Of a DNA stretch of 51,763 bases, positions 11,885 through 20,188 are shown piece by piece (within the stretch, counting starts at the first letter, position 1; every line of letters begins with the position of its first letter). Position numbers and translations under genes: made by a program. The notes beneath the pieces are model-generated. The model was given only the letters and a program-made list of their open reading frames with translations. It was not told the DNA's origin and ran no database searches. Where the stretch lies: positions 1 through 51,763 of the forward strand of contig JAFNKG010000009.1 in the NCBI GenBank assembly GCA_017883965.1, given 5' to 3'. Source of the DNA: Candidatus Methanophagales archaeon (GTDB lineage Archaea > Halobacteriota > Syntropharchaeia > Alkanophagales > Methanospirareceae).

Positions 11885-13615
11885 ATGATAAACCTCGACA
11901 TGGCACGGATTTTTGACGAGATTGCAGATATTTTGGAAGTGAAAGGAGAGAATCAGTTCAGGATAAGAGCGTATAGAAAAGCAGCCCGGACGATAGAAAC
12001 GCTTACGCAGGACTTGAAAGTGATAGCAGAGCGAGGTGGAGTTAGCGAATTAAAGAAAATACCGGGGGTGGGAGAAGGGATAGCGAAGAAGATGGTGGAG
12101 ATAGCAGAAACAGGGGATTGCAAGAAACACGTGGACTTAATGCGAGAAGTGCCACCGGGCTTGCTTGAACTCTTAGCCATTCCTCGTGTCGGTCCGAAGA
12201 CAATAGCAAAGGTGCATGAAGAGCTTGGGATAAATAGTATAGAGGAATTGGAGGAATCGGCTAAATCGCACAAGTTGGAAGGGCTCCCTGGATTGGGTGC
12301 TAAGGTAGAGGAGAATATATTGAAAGGGATAGAGCAATACAGGAGTTATAAAGGACGTGCATCGCTTTCTAAAGCGCTTCCTTATGCGGAATCAATAGTG
12401 AACGAGTTGAAGAAGTTAGATGCAGTGGAGCGGATAACGATTGCGGGCAGTTTGCGCAGAATGCGTGAGACGATAGGAGATATAGATATATTGGTAGCAT
12501 CGAAGCGACCGAAGGAGGTAATGGATGCGTTTACGAATCTTGAGGGCATCGAAGACGTGATAGGAAAGGGGGAAACGAAATCCTCGGTTACAATAAAAGG
12601 AATCAATGCAGATTTACGCGTGGTGGATGCCGTTTCATTTGGCGCTGCCGCTCATTATTTCACCGGCTCCAAGCATCATAACATAAGAATACGGGAATTA
12701 GGCGTGAAGAACGGGTTAAAGATAAATGAATACGGTATTTTCAGAGGCGATGAGAGGATAGGAGGGGAGGACGAGGGAGATGTGTTCGAGAGTGTTGGTC
12801 TCGCGTATATTCCACCGGAGTTAAGAGAAGACCGGGGTGAGGTAGATGCCGCTAAGGAGAACGGAATACCGAAATTGGTGGAAGAAAGCGATATAAAAGG
12901 CGATTTGCACGTGCATACGAAATGGAGCGACGGAAAGAACAGCATAGAAGCGATGGCGGAAACTGCTATTTCATCAGGTTATGAGTATATCGCAGTGGCA
13001 GACCATTCTCCTGCGGTAGGTATTGCCGGTGGGATGAATGATGAGAAAATAGCGAAACGGCAGGATGAGATAGACAGTGTAAACAAGAGATTTGAAGATG
13101 AAGGTGCTAATTTCAGGGTTTTATCCTCTGCGGAAGTGGATATAAAGTCAGATTTCTCTATGGATTTTCCCGATGAGATATTGAGGAAGTTGGATGTGGT
13201 CGTGGGTGCGGTTCACACTAAATTCTCTCAAGATAGAGACACGATGACGAAGCGAATCGTAACCGCAATGGAGAACCCTCACGTGGATATAATTGCGCAT
13301 CCCACAGGTCGTATTTTAGGAAAAAGGGACCCGTATGAGGTGGATATGGAGAAGCTTATGGAAGCGGCAAAGGATACTGGCACGATAATGGAATTGAATT
13401 CGTTCCCTGACAGGCTCGACCTTAACGATATACATTGCAAGATGGCGAAGGGTTATGGCGTTTTGGTGGCAATCTCAACGGATGCGCATGATGCGATGCA
13501 GATGGGTGCTGTGATAAGGTATGGCGTGGCAACTGCTCGACGTGGATGGCTTGAAGCTAAGGATGTGGTGAATACGAGGGGGTTGGATGGAGTGTTAAGA
13601 GTGCTGAAAAGATAA
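11885..13615 (+). CDS. polX: DNA polymerase/3'-5' exonuclease PolX
   Basis: Family X repair polymerase with a C-terminal PHP nuclease domain, suited to gap filling and end trimming in base-excision repair. The 576-residue protein has an N-terminal HhH-rich 8-kDa-like region (PGVGEGIAKKM near 60-70; PRVGPKTIAKV near 100-110), the polymerase nucleotidyltransferase motif GSLRR (188-192) with D199-I-D201, and a PHP domain from about residue 335 (DLHVHTKWSDG) to ISTDAHDAMQMG near the end. Length is usual for bacterial PolX. The ATG at 11885 matches the family's start (INLDMARIFDEIADIL). The 3' end is duplicated at 14612-14758. Confidence 0.95.
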   Translation: MINLDMARIFDEIADILEVKGENQFRIRAYRKAARTIETLTQDLKVIAERGGVSELKKIPGVGEGIAKKMVEIAETGDCKKHVDLMREVPPGLLELLAIPRVGPKTIAKVHEELGINSIEELEESAKSHKLEGLPGLGAKVEENILKGIEQYRSYKGRASLSKALPYAESIVNELKKLDAVERITIAGSLRRMRETIGDIDILVASKRPKEVMDAFTNLEGIEDVIGKGETKSSVTIKGINADLRVVDAVSFGAAAHYFTGSKHHNIRIRELGVKNGLKINEYGIFRGDERIGGEDEGDVFESVGLAYIPPELREDRGEVDAAKENGIPKLVEESDIKGDLHVHTKWSDGKNSIEAMAETAISSGYEYIAVADHSPAVGIAGGMNDEKIAKRQDEIDSVNKRFEDEGANFRVLSSAEVDIKSDFSMDFPDEILRKLDVVVGAVHTKFSQDRDTMTKRIVTAMENPHVDIIAHPTGRILGKRDPYEVDMEKLMEAAKDTGTIMELNSFPDRLDLNDIHCKMAKGYGVLVAISTDAHDAMQMGAVIRYGVATARRGWLEAKDVVNTRGLDGVLRVLKR

Positions 13616-13736
13616 GAAACTGAACCAGAAATTGTCTCTTAGTTAGCTACTAACAAGCAAGGAATAAGAAAAAGTATTGCGGATAGTGGTAATATAGTTA
13701 GGGATATAATGGAATAGGAGTAAGAAGTGGAGAGAT

Positions 13737-14423
13737 TTATCGGAATGAACAAGATTCTCTCTTTTGGCAAGAATTGCAAGCATTTATAAGGGGGAGGAAT
13801 TTATCTAATAAACCCTTATACCCTTCAAACTCCCTAATAACTCTTTCCTGCATATCGTAATCCTGATACTTATATGTGCTATGGAGTATCTCAAAAGTTT
13901 GTCCATCTGGTTGAATTTTTACAAATCGGCCATCTTTCACCTCTCCAAGTTTCCCCTCGCCCTCATCATACATAACAACTCCATCTACGTTAGAAAACTC
14001 GTGTCTTCTTCCTTCGCCGTTTTCAACTAAAACTTTGAGACTACCCCCTTTATGAACAGTTATATTACCGAATATTTCAAAAACAAAATCTTTCAGTTCC
14101 TTAAACCAATTACTTTGGATTCCTGGGGGCACAATGAATTCATTTCTTAAAGCTTTAGTTAGAGATTCTTCGATATCACTTATACAATCCTTTCCTTTAT
14201 CTTGGACAAGATGGATTATTCCTGCTTTTAAGAGTTTTAATTTTTCTTCGGGTGTTAGATATAGATATTTTTCATAAATAATAGCAGAGATACCCAATAA
14301 ATCATGAGTATGTTCTCTATGGTCTTTACCCCCAATCACGCGATCCATCCCTTCATGAATCTTTATACACGGATCTCCCAAGAGGATTTTACAAGCAATC
14401 CTGTGCTTTTCCCAGCATGTCAT
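13737..14423 (-). CDS. Hypothetical protein with HRxxTH and C-terminal cysteine motifs
   Basis: This 228-residue protein is not recognised. An HREHTHDLLG segment near residue 35 recalls metal-binding His motifs, but this is only a resemblance. The middle is mixed alpha/beta, and the C-terminus carries the cluster CNSCQKRESC. The ATG at 14423 is chosen because a TATA-like box at 14446-14455 lies 27 bp upstream, which fits leaderless transcription; the open frame extends 23 codons further. The gene lies on the minus strand between polX and a duplicate of the polX 3' end, so it may have arrived with that rearrangement. Confidence 0.6.
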   Translation of the reverse strand: MTCWEKHRIACKILLGDPCIKIHEGMDRVIGGKDHREHTHDLLGISAIIYEKYLYLTPEEKLKLLKAGIIHLVQDKGKDCISDIEESLTKALRNEFIVPPGIQSNWFKELKDFVFEIFGNITVHKGGSLKVLVENGEGRRHEFSNVDGVVMYDEGEGKLGEVKDGRFVKIQPDGQTFEILHSTYKYQDYDMQERVIREFEGYKGLLDKFLPLINACNSCQKRESCSFR

Positions 14424-14445
14424 AATTCTAATTTCAAGGATGTGA

Positions 14446-14455
14446 CTTATAAAGT
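14446..14455 (-). promoter_or_regulatory. TATA-like box for the hypothetical gene at 13737-14423
   Basis: On the minus strand the run actttataag is centred about 27 bp before the ATG at 14423. That is the usual archaeal TATA-to-start distance, so the mRNA is probably leaderless. Confidence 0.5.
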
Positions 14456-14611
14456 TTTTGTTTGTAGCGGTTTTGGGACAAAAACATTCCAAAAAGCAAA
14501 AATATCCCTATAAGTGGAGGAATCCACCCAAAGAGAGGCGATATATGAATTGTGCCCCAAAGCCGTGTGTAACGCTCTTGTAGAAAATTTTGATGAATTT
14601 AAGAGATTGTT

Positions 14612-14758
14612 GCCATCTCAACGGATGCGCATGATGCAATGCAGATGCGGGATGTGATATGGTATGGTGTGGCAACTGCTCGACGTGGATGGCTTGAAGC
14701 TAAGGATGTGGTGAATACGAGGGGGTTGGAAGAAGTGATAGAGGTGTTGGAGAGGTGA
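14612..14758 (+). pseudogene. polX: Duplicated 3' end of polX (gene remnant)
   Basis: This stretch repeats the last 147 or so bases of polX (13469-13615) with high identity and keeps the frame. It encodes STDAHDAMQM, GVATARRGWLEAKDVVNT and a final stop. Differences cluster at MRDVIW (versus MGAVIR) and at the last residues, LEEVIEVLER in place of LDGVLRVLKR. No start codon or upstream polX sequence is attached. It is either a remnant of a second polX or the original terminus displaced by insertion of the 13616-14611 segment. Confidence 0.85.
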
Positions 14759-14826
14759 AGAACAAAGCTAATATATTTCTACGAATTAAGTCATATAAAT
14801 ACATAACAAGTGTTAGGTGGTAAAGA

Positions 14827-15030
14827 ATGAACACAGAAGAAGCCGTTGACAGGGGTATAGAATTTTTAGAGGATAAAGCGGGTTATTATACCCACAAATT
14901 GGAAAGTGTTAAATTAGAGGAAAACATTTGGGTTGTGAGATTTGATGTTGGCGCATTTGAAGAGAAGATAGCAGAAGTAAAAATAGATGACAAAACGGAA
15001 AGGATAACAGGATATGAACGACCTAAATAA
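14827..15030 (+). CDS. Small hypothetical protein
   Basis: A 67-residue acidic protein that is not recognised in detail. Its pattern of an N-terminal helix followed by short strands (WVVRFDVGAFEEKIAEVKID) resembles small PepSY-like modules, but this is weak. A ribosome-binding site (ggtgg, spaced 6 nt) precedes the ATG, and the AT-rich run catataaatac upstream could be its TATA box. The stop overlaps the start of the next gene by 17 nt, so the two are translationally coupled. Confidence 0.65.
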   Translation: MNTEEAVDRGIEFLEDKAGYYTHKLESVKLEENIWVVRFDVGAFEEKIAEVKIDDKTERITGYERPK

Positions 15031-15385
15031 GGTTCAAAGATACCTGAGAAGAAGAGATGAATATTATAATAATGCTTTAAAATATGCTGGAAAGGGAAAG
15101 TTTTCAAAAGCTTCTGAGCTCCTTTGGGGCGCTGTAACTCAATCGCTAAAGGCATTGGCAGCAATGCGGGATATAAATATAACCTCACATGCGTCATTCT
15201 TCAATTTTACACGTGATATTTCTAAAGAATTAAGAGATGAAGAATTTCACAAGTCATTTTTGTTTTTGAACGAGCTTCATAAAAATTTTTACGATGAAGT
15301 TATTGACCCAAAAGATTTTCAAATCTATCACAAAGAAGCAGAATCGTTTATACGGAAAATAGAAGAGATTGCCAAAAGAATTTAA
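15014..15385 (+). CDS. PaREP1-like / HEPN-type helical protein
   Basis: A 123-residue all-helical protein. The segment KASELLWGAVTQSLKALAA (about residues 35-53) is typical of the archaeal PaREP1 family, which is related to HEPN-domain proteins. The classical HEPN RNase motif Rx4-6H is not obvious, so catalytic activity is doubtful. It overlaps the preceding 67-residue gene by 17 nt; the pair may form a small two-gene module of toxin-antitoxin style. That is inference. The gene is convergent with the next gene, overlapping it by 4 nt at the stops. Confidence 0.7.
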   Translation: MNDLNKVQRYLRRRDEYYNNALKYAGKGKFSKASELLWGAVTQSLKALAAMRDINITSHASFFNFTRDISKELRDEEFHKSFLFLNELHKNFYDEVIDPKDFQIYHKEAESFIRKIEEIAKRI

Positions 15386-15699
15386 GATGCCCGCGCCAAA
15401 ATCTCTGCGATTCTACTGATTATATCGGCGCAAACAGTGCAGATTTCGATTTCTACGCCATAGCAGTTCACCGATTCGAAATACATAGCTTCTTTAGAAG
15501 AAGCACCAGCTAATTCCAGTTCTTCTTCTCGCAGTGCTAAACTCCGCAGTCCAAACCCTTCCTTTACCATATCCATTATCACTTCATCTATTGTTCGCTT
15601 ACAAATCCAGCAACGCATTTCATCACACATTTTTCGTCGTCCATCCAATGATTGCCTGTTGAGATATGCACTTATTACCTCATATTTGGCTTGGCTCAT
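15382..15699 (-). CDS. Hypothetical protein with two CxxC motifs
   Basis: A 105-residue protein that is not recognised. It has the cysteine pairs CWIC (about 30-33) and CTVC (about 91-94), a spacing that could bind zinc, with helices between them. No signal peptide or membrane segment is seen. It ends at the convergent PaREP1-like gene with a 4-nt overlap, and starts about 70 bp from the probable promoter of the divergent gene at 15835. Confidence 0.6.
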   Translation of the reverse strand: MSQAKYEVISAYLNRQSLDGRRKMCDEMRCWICKRTIDEVIMDMVKEGFGLRSLALREEELELAGASSKEAMYFESVNCYGVEIEICTVCADIISRIAEILARAS

Positions 15700-15766
15700 A
15701 TCACGTAAAAGCTTTTCGATTCTTTATGCTTTTTTGAGATTATCTGGTGTTTTTTTATAAGAATCG

Positions 15767-15834
15767 GAAAATTTATATGGTAAAAGGTCTAAATTTCAAT
15801 GTATGGACACGCTAAAGCGTAGGAGGGACTTGCT
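15767..15834 (+). promoter_or_regulatory. Promoter and ribosome-binding site for the TTG-started gene at 15835
   Basis: The run aatttatatgg (about 15767-15777) fits a TATA box. The strong Shine-Dalgarno aggagg (15821-15826) lies 8 nt before a TTG at 15835 and supports that unusual start. A potential 11-codon leader frame (ATG at 15803, stop TGA overlapping the TTG) occupies the leader; it could couple translation or be chance. Confidence 0.55.
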
Positions 15835-16119
15835 TTGAAAATTCTTCTTGACGAGATGTATACAGGCATGAAAGATTATCTTGAAGCTTTGGGCTGGGAT
15901 ATTGAAACGGTTAACAGCGTAGCGTTGCAAGGCGCAGAAGACAATAAGATTATAGAATACGCTAAGGAAAACACATTGATAGTTGTGACTCAAGACGAAA
16001 AGCTGGCAGGCATAGCAGATCTAAAACAGGTCCAGTGCGTATTAATTTCTAAAAATATGCTTGCGAAAATGATCGATACTGAACTTAGAAAAAAATATCA
16101 AGACACATATAAACGTTAA
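15835..16119 (+). CDS. DUF5615/Mut7-C-like PIN-fold protein (probable toxin)
   Basis: The 94-residue protein starts MKILLDEMYTGMKDYLEALGWD and has the spaced acidic residues and VVTQDEKLAG segment typical of the DUF5615 branch of PIN-like proteins. These are predicted RNases, usually paired with a DUF433 antitoxin. No such partner gene is present next to it, so it may be an orphan. TTG at 15835 is used because of the Shine-Dalgarno sequence in front of it. Codon use and length look intact. Confidence 0.72.
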   Translation: MKILLDEMYTGMKDYLEALGWDIETVNSVALQGAEDNKIIEYAKENTLIVVTQDEKLAGIADLKQVQCVLISKNMLAKMIDTELRKKYQDTYKR

Positions 16120-16482
16120 AGCAGTATTAGCAAAAAGTTATTATCTTGAATTAAAGCAGTTGTAAACAAGGTCCCTAAAACGGATGCATCCGAATTTCAT
16201 TCGGGTATGGACTGGTTGGGGCTGAAACGATGTGGAAAACCTCTTCGGAAAGTGTATAGAGCGAGAAGGTGGGCAAATATTAGGAGCAAAAGATAGCTCC
16301 ACAGGGAACCGTCGGTTGGCCTGATTTTGAGAATGTTACGGGAGCTCGGTGCCGATGTAAAAATCCTGTTCTATGTGGACGGAAAGTGGGATGACCGCAC
16401 TCGGATATGGCTTGATTAGATAGATCTTATACCGTTCTGTCCAGTGCGGGGTTCGTCACTTTTCTTCCTTTTAAAATGTTCT
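16120..16482. other. Unassigned 360-bp intergenic stretch with possible decayed coding sequence
   Basis: No intact gene is seen. On the plus strand one frame is open from 16150 to 16293, broken by a TAG at 16294-16296, then open again to a second TAG at 16417. The second part reads like protein (LILRMLRELGADVKILFYVD). The region is richer in G+C than its flanks and has a small hairpin at 16187-16205 (atccgaa/ttcgggt). The conserved cores of archaeal RNase P and SRP RNAs were looked for by eye and not found. Confidence 0.4.
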
Positions 16483-16515
16483 TTTGGTAAAGCTTTTCTT
16501 TCTAAGAAAAGGTTT
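16483..16515. repeat. Hairpin repeat, copy 3 (inverted)
   Basis: Read on the minus strand this is a diverged copy of the repeats at 1747-1783 and 5829-5865. It shares the segments aaacctttt, agaaa and gctttaccaaa. It lies immediately 3' of the AdoMet synthetase gene and could serve as its terminator. Confidence 0.55.
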
Positions 16516-16518
16516 GAA

Positions 16519-17724
16519 TTAAAACGTTCTCAATTCCCCTCTAATCGCCATCTCCGTAATCTCCGCTATGTTTGAGAGCCAATCATCCATTATTCGTTCC
16601 ACCTTCTTTTCCGCTACTCCAGGGTTTACACCGCTCTTCGGGACAATCTGAGCAGTTGCCACCTTCGGGTCATCTATCCTTCTGCCTATCTCCGAAAGAA
16701 TTTTTATATACACCTCTTGAATTCCATCTACGCTATCCACGACATCGTTGGCTATTATATCGGCGAGCAAATTGTATATTTTACCGGTATGATTCACCGG
16801 ATTTTTCCCCGGTGTTCCTTCCATGCTTATAGGTCGGTTTGGCGTGATAAGCCCGTTGCACCTGTTACCACGACCCGCAGCTCCATCATCTCCCATTTCT
16901 GCTGAGGTCCCGGTCACGGTGATATAGACCGAGTCGGGAGTGTCTGCCATATTTACCAGGGTATTTACTTCCCGTGTTGTATATGCTTCCGCTACGTCGC
17001 TCATGAATTCCTTTAATCCGTTCTTTGCATCCTGATAGTGCTCGTAGTCATCCACGTATTTGGAGACGAAAGCATCGCCAACCGTTAATGTTATCTTATC
17101 CTTTTCTCTAAGCGCCATCACCTTCATATCCTCGCCTATCGCTTTCTCCTTATTGCGGTATTCCTTCATCACCCGGTTTTCCGCGTTAAGAGCTATGGAT
17201 TCAATCTCCGAAAGCGGAGCATGAGCAACGCCAAAGGAGGTATCATTCGCCATTGGTATTTCCCTATCCTTATCTCTAAAAACAGTTAAAAGGTCGAAAG
17301 AACCCAGTCCCAATTTGCTATCCACTATAACGTGGCTATCCACGTCCAAATTCCTTATGTTCCGCAGATATTCCTTCGCTGCTTTCACTGCTATTGTATC
17401 AACAGCGATTTCTTCGCCTTCAAATTCTCTCGTTGCTCGCCCGCCTAACAATACGTAAATAGGCGAAATAACCTCGCCGCCCCCATATCTCGGATTTGAC
17501 CTGCCGGCAACGAGCTGCACTTTATCTGTGTTGTGATGCAATACCATTCCACACTTTCTTTTATACTCTTTGCACAACGCTACACTAACTGCTTCTGCGA
17601 TACCATCGCATAAGCTGTCCGGATGCCCCAGACCTTTTCTTTCCACCATCTCTATCTCTTGCTCCTCAACAGGTTCCCTGCTTACGAACTCAACATTTAT
17701 ATTCCTCTTTATTGATTCACCCAT
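16519..17724 (-). CDS. mat: S-adenosylmethionine synthetase (archaeal type)
   Basis: The enzyme makes S-adenosylmethionine from methionine and ATP. The 401-residue protein is the archaeal form, which differs strongly from bacterial MetK. Conserved segments include [18 protein letters not shown] (about 28-45), [17 protein letters not shown], and [18 protein letters not shown]. Length matches the family. It is the last gene of the leftward set SepF-ZPR1-Mat. The radical SAM and methyltransferase genes of the window depend on its product. Confidence 0.97.
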   Translation of the reverse strand: MGESIKRNINVEFVSREPVEEQEIEMVERKGLGHPDSLCDGIAEAVSVALCKEYKRKCGMVLHHNTDKVQLVAGRSNPRYGGGEVISPIYVLLGGRATREFEGEEIAVDTIAVKAAKEYLRNIRNLDVDSHVIVDSKLGLGSFDLLTVFRDKDREIPMANDTSFGVAHAPLSEIESIALNAENRVMKEYRNKEKAIGEDMKVMALREKDKITLTVGDAFVSKYVDDYEHYQDAKNGLKEFMSDVAEAYTTREVNTLVNMADTPDSVYITVTGTSAEMGDDGAAGRGNRCNGLITPNRPISMEGTPGKNPVNHTGKIYNLLADIIANDVVDSVDGIQEVYIKILSEIGRRIDDPKVATAQIVPKSGVNPGVAEKKVERIMDDWLSNIAEITEMAIRGELRTF

Positions 17725-17782
17725 TTTTACGCTCCCGTCTCAAACTTTCCCCAAAGGAGAGTTTGTTATTAAAGTTTTCTTT

Positions 17783-18295
17783 TTAAAGAAAAGTTTTTAC
17801 TTTGTCGGAAATTATCGCACTGTTGCCAGCAGGGTCGTCTATTATTAAGGTCATGCTCGCTTCGCCAGACTTTATTTCCGCTATTCGGTTCAAAACATCC
17901 TCTGCACGCTTCTTTCTCGCACCTTCTACATCCCTGCTCAGCATCTTTACCACGTCTTCCACTCTCTTCAATACGCCTTCCACCGTAGAAATAAATGCCT
18001 CTCCTCTTTTTGGCTCTACGCTTACCCCCAACTCCGGTATCTCAATGGTTCCAAGCGAAGACCTTACAACGATTGCATTCAAATCCTCCGCAGAAGAAAT
18101 CACCATCTCGCATCTTCGCATCTTCTCCTCCGACATCACCTTTACATCGGTAGAGCGATACCCACACGAGGAACAAACAGCGGTAAAAATCATTATTTCA
18201 CCGAAGAAAGGAATTTCGTATGGTAAAAAATGCAATTCGCTTTCCGCTCCACAAATTGGACAGTTCTCTTTCACTTCACTGCAACTCCACTGCAC
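17783..18295 (-). CDS. ZPR1-type zinc finger protein
   Basis: A 170-residue protein with a single ZPR1 zinc finger: CPICG near residues 14-18 and CSSCGYRSTDV near 42-52, followed by the conserved RSSLGTIEIPELGV segment. Eukaryotic ZPR1 has two such modules and binds elongation factor 1A; the archaeal single-module protein is less studied. It lies 11 nt downstream of sepF and upstream of mat on the same strand. Confidence 0.92.
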   Translation of the reverse strand: MQWSCSEVKENCPICGAESELHFLPYEIPFFGEIMIFTAVCSSCGYRSTDVKVMSEEKMRRCEMVISSAEDLNAIVVRSSLGTIEIPELGVSVEPKRGEAFISTVEGVLKRVEDVVKMLSRDVEGARKKRAEDVLNRIAEIKSGEASMTLIIDDPAGNSAIISDKVKTFL

Positions 18296-18306
18296 AGACA
18301 GCCGAA

Positions 18307-18693
18307 CTACTCCCCGCTCATTTTTTTCCGTTCTATCTTAGTTCCCATTGGTGCCACTATCACCTGGTAATCCCCAACGCCTGCGATGTCCCCCCCTACA
18401 TCTAATGCCGCCATCTTCAGGTCTTTTATCGCTTTCTCTACCAGAACTTTGTCCTGCTTCGCCAGTGATATGTCCAGAATCAATATATTGCCCGCGTATA
18501 TTTCCTTTTTCAATTCGGGAATATCGTATAAACCGGTCAATTCCGCGGTCTTTATGTACATCTTTACATCTTGTTCTTCCTTTAGCTCCGCCTCATATTC
18601 TTCTATGTCCAGATAATCCCCCTCATCCACTAATCCTTCCTTCTTCACAAATATCTTCCCTAAACCTTCTTTCATCCCCATTTTTTCTTTCAC
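18307..18693 (-). CDS. sepF: Cell division protein SepF (archaeal)
   Basis: Archaeal SepF anchors FtsZ to the membrane during division. The 128-residue protein has a short N-terminal stretch (MGMKEGLGKIF) fit for an amphipathic membrane-binding helix, an acidic linker, and the C-terminal SepF domain (VKMYIKTAELTG, then GNILILDIS and GDIAGVGDYQVIVAP). Length is normal. It is the first gene of the leftward operon with ZPR1 and mat, and is divergent from the radical SAM gene. Confidence 0.9.
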   Translation of the reverse strand: MKEKMGMKEGLGKIFVKKEGLVDEGDYLDIEEYEAELKEEQDVKMYIKTAELTGLYDIPELKKEIYAGNILILDISLAKQDKVLVEKAIKDLKMAALDVGGDIAGVGDYQVIVAPMGTKIERKKMSGE

Positions 18694-18726
18694 CCCATTA
18701 AATAATTATTATTCTCGTGTTCTAAC

Positions 18727-18737
18727 ATTAAAAATAT
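18727..18737 (+). promoter_or_regulatory. Probable TATA box for the radical SAM gene
   Basis: The run attaaaaatata lies roughly 30 bp upstream of the ATG at 18765, which would give a very short or absent leader. This supports 18765 over the TTG at 18759. Confidence 0.4.
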
Positions 18738-18764
18738 AGGGGTAATCAATTAAAAGTATTGCGC

Positions 18765-20015
18765 ATGTATGGCATGAAGTTCAAAGTTGCGAGAAAGACA
18801 GAGGGATGCACGAATTGTGGATTCTGTGAGTTGATATGTCGTTCTCACGAGATTTGCATTGGATGTTCTGCGTGTGTGGATGCATGCCCGTATGAAGCAA
18901 GGGGCTTAGAAGAAATCTCAGAGTCAGAGCAAAGAGAAGCAGTAAAAATAAGGGTGAACCATGAGAAATACCGCGTGCCTGCACGAATATCTGTGTTAAG
19001 CGCACTTGAGTTTATAGGGTTCACTTCAGTTATATATAAAGAAGGGGAACCAGGCGATACAGAAATTATTGCTCCCTGTCGAACCGGGGGATGCTGGTCG
19101 TGTGCGGTTATTATAAATGGGGATTTGAAGCCAAGTTGCGTAACACCCGTGGAAGCGGGTATGGAGATAATAACGGATAAGGATGCGATAGAGAATAAAG
19201 AGCCAAAAAGAGTGGTTTCCGGGTTTCAGGGGCATGCAGTAGGCGGGGTAGGCACGCCTCATTGGATAAAGCCAAGAACTTTTGGGTTTATGCTTAAATT
19301 CATAGAAGTCGCGTGTTTTTCGCATGGCTGTATATTAAGGTGCCCCACATGCCAGAACTGGGGGATCACTTATTCGGCAGCCGAAGAGCCGCTGTCGCCT
19401 GTAGAAGCGGCGAGGCTAACGAGCTATGAAAGGAGGAGATGTGGCGTGGATAGGATGGCTATATCCGGTGGCGAATCCACACTGAACAGAAGATGGCTTT
19501 TGGAATACCTGAAGGAATTGAAGCGATTGAACAGGGATAAAAAAGCGCGATTGCACGTGGATACAAATGCAGTTGTGCTAACCGGGGATTACATAGACGC
19601 ACTCTTCCTCGCTGGCGCTACTGATATAGGGGCTGACGTAAAGGGCTTGGAGCTCGATACTTTCGTTAGAATCACGGGTATAAAAGAAAGCGAATTAGCG
19701 CAAAAACTTTTAGATACCGAATGGAAGGCTATTAAATACCTCGTAGAAAAATATTCTGATAAGATGTTTGTTGGCATAGGCATACCCTACAACGAGGCGC
19801 TGATTTCGCTTGATGAAATATATAAAATAGGGGAAAGGATAGCAGGATGGTCGCCGGATGTCCAGGTATGCGCCTTGGATTACCGACCTATGTTCAGGAG
19901 AATGGATGTAAGAAAACCATCTTATGAAGATATGCTCAAAGTAAAGGCGGTTTTAGAGGAGAGCGGTCTCAGGTGTGTGATTTGCCAAACTGAGTTCGGG
20001 AGGATAGGTCCGTGA
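18765..20015 (+). CDS. Radical SAM enzyme with N-terminal 2x[4Fe-4S] and [2Fe-2S] ferredoxin-like domains
   Basis: The 416-residue protein joins three cofactor modules. Residues 15-41 carry eight cysteines in ferredoxin spacing (CTNCGFCELIC and CIGCSACVDACP). Residues 104-124 carry CRTGGCWSC followed by a fourth Cys, the [2Fe-2S] pattern of succinate dehydrogenase-type ferredoxins. From about residue 180 comes a radical SAM core with the cluster motif CILRCPTC (188-195) and GGESTLNRRWLL, similar to pyruvate formate-lyase activating enzyme relatives. The fused domains probably pass electrons to the radical SAM cluster. The substrate is unknown. It could be a relative of the radical SAM partner of MEMO, but the domain layout is atypical. 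Confidence 0.85.
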   Translation: MYGMKFKVARKTEGCTNCGFCELICRSHEICIGCSACVDACPYEARGLEEISESEQREAVKIRVNHEKYRVPARISVLSALEFIGFTSVIYKEGEPGDTEIIAPCRTGGCWSCAVIINGDLKPSCVTPVEAGMEIITDKDAIENKEPKRVVSGFQGHAVGGVGTPHWIKPRTFGFMLKFIEVACFSHGCILRCPTCQNWGITYSAAEEPLSPVEAARLTSYERRRCGVDRMAISGGESTLNRRWLLEYLKELKRLNRDKKARLHVDTNAVVLTGDYIDALFLAGATDIGADVKGLELDTFVRITGIKESELAQKLLDTEWKAIKYLVEKYSDKMFVGIGIPYNEALISLDEIYKIGERIAGWSPDVQVCALDYRPMFRRMDVRKPSYEDMLKVKAVLEESGLRCVICQTEFGRIGP

Positions 20016-20188
20016 TTAATTGTTTTCCATCTCGCATTCCATGACATTAGATCGTTGAATTTTCGATATTTTTATTCACCGATTATTTTTTTTATGCACC
20101 TGCGACCTTTATATAGTAGTAATGGAAAGGTATAGGATAGAGAGGTAGATAAGAGAGAGGTTTAGACTTTTTTCTTGCATAATAAAAG

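Noticed and set aside
16294-16296. In-frame TAG as a pyrrolysine codon
   Set aside because: The product matches nothing recognised and no pyl genes are in the window. An ordinary stop in decayed sequence is simpler.
16120-16482. RNase P RNA or SRP RNA gene
   Set aside because: The conserved blocks expected for either RNA (such as gaggaaagtc for RNase P, or the GGAAG-type S-domain core of SRP RNA) were not found in the right arrangement.
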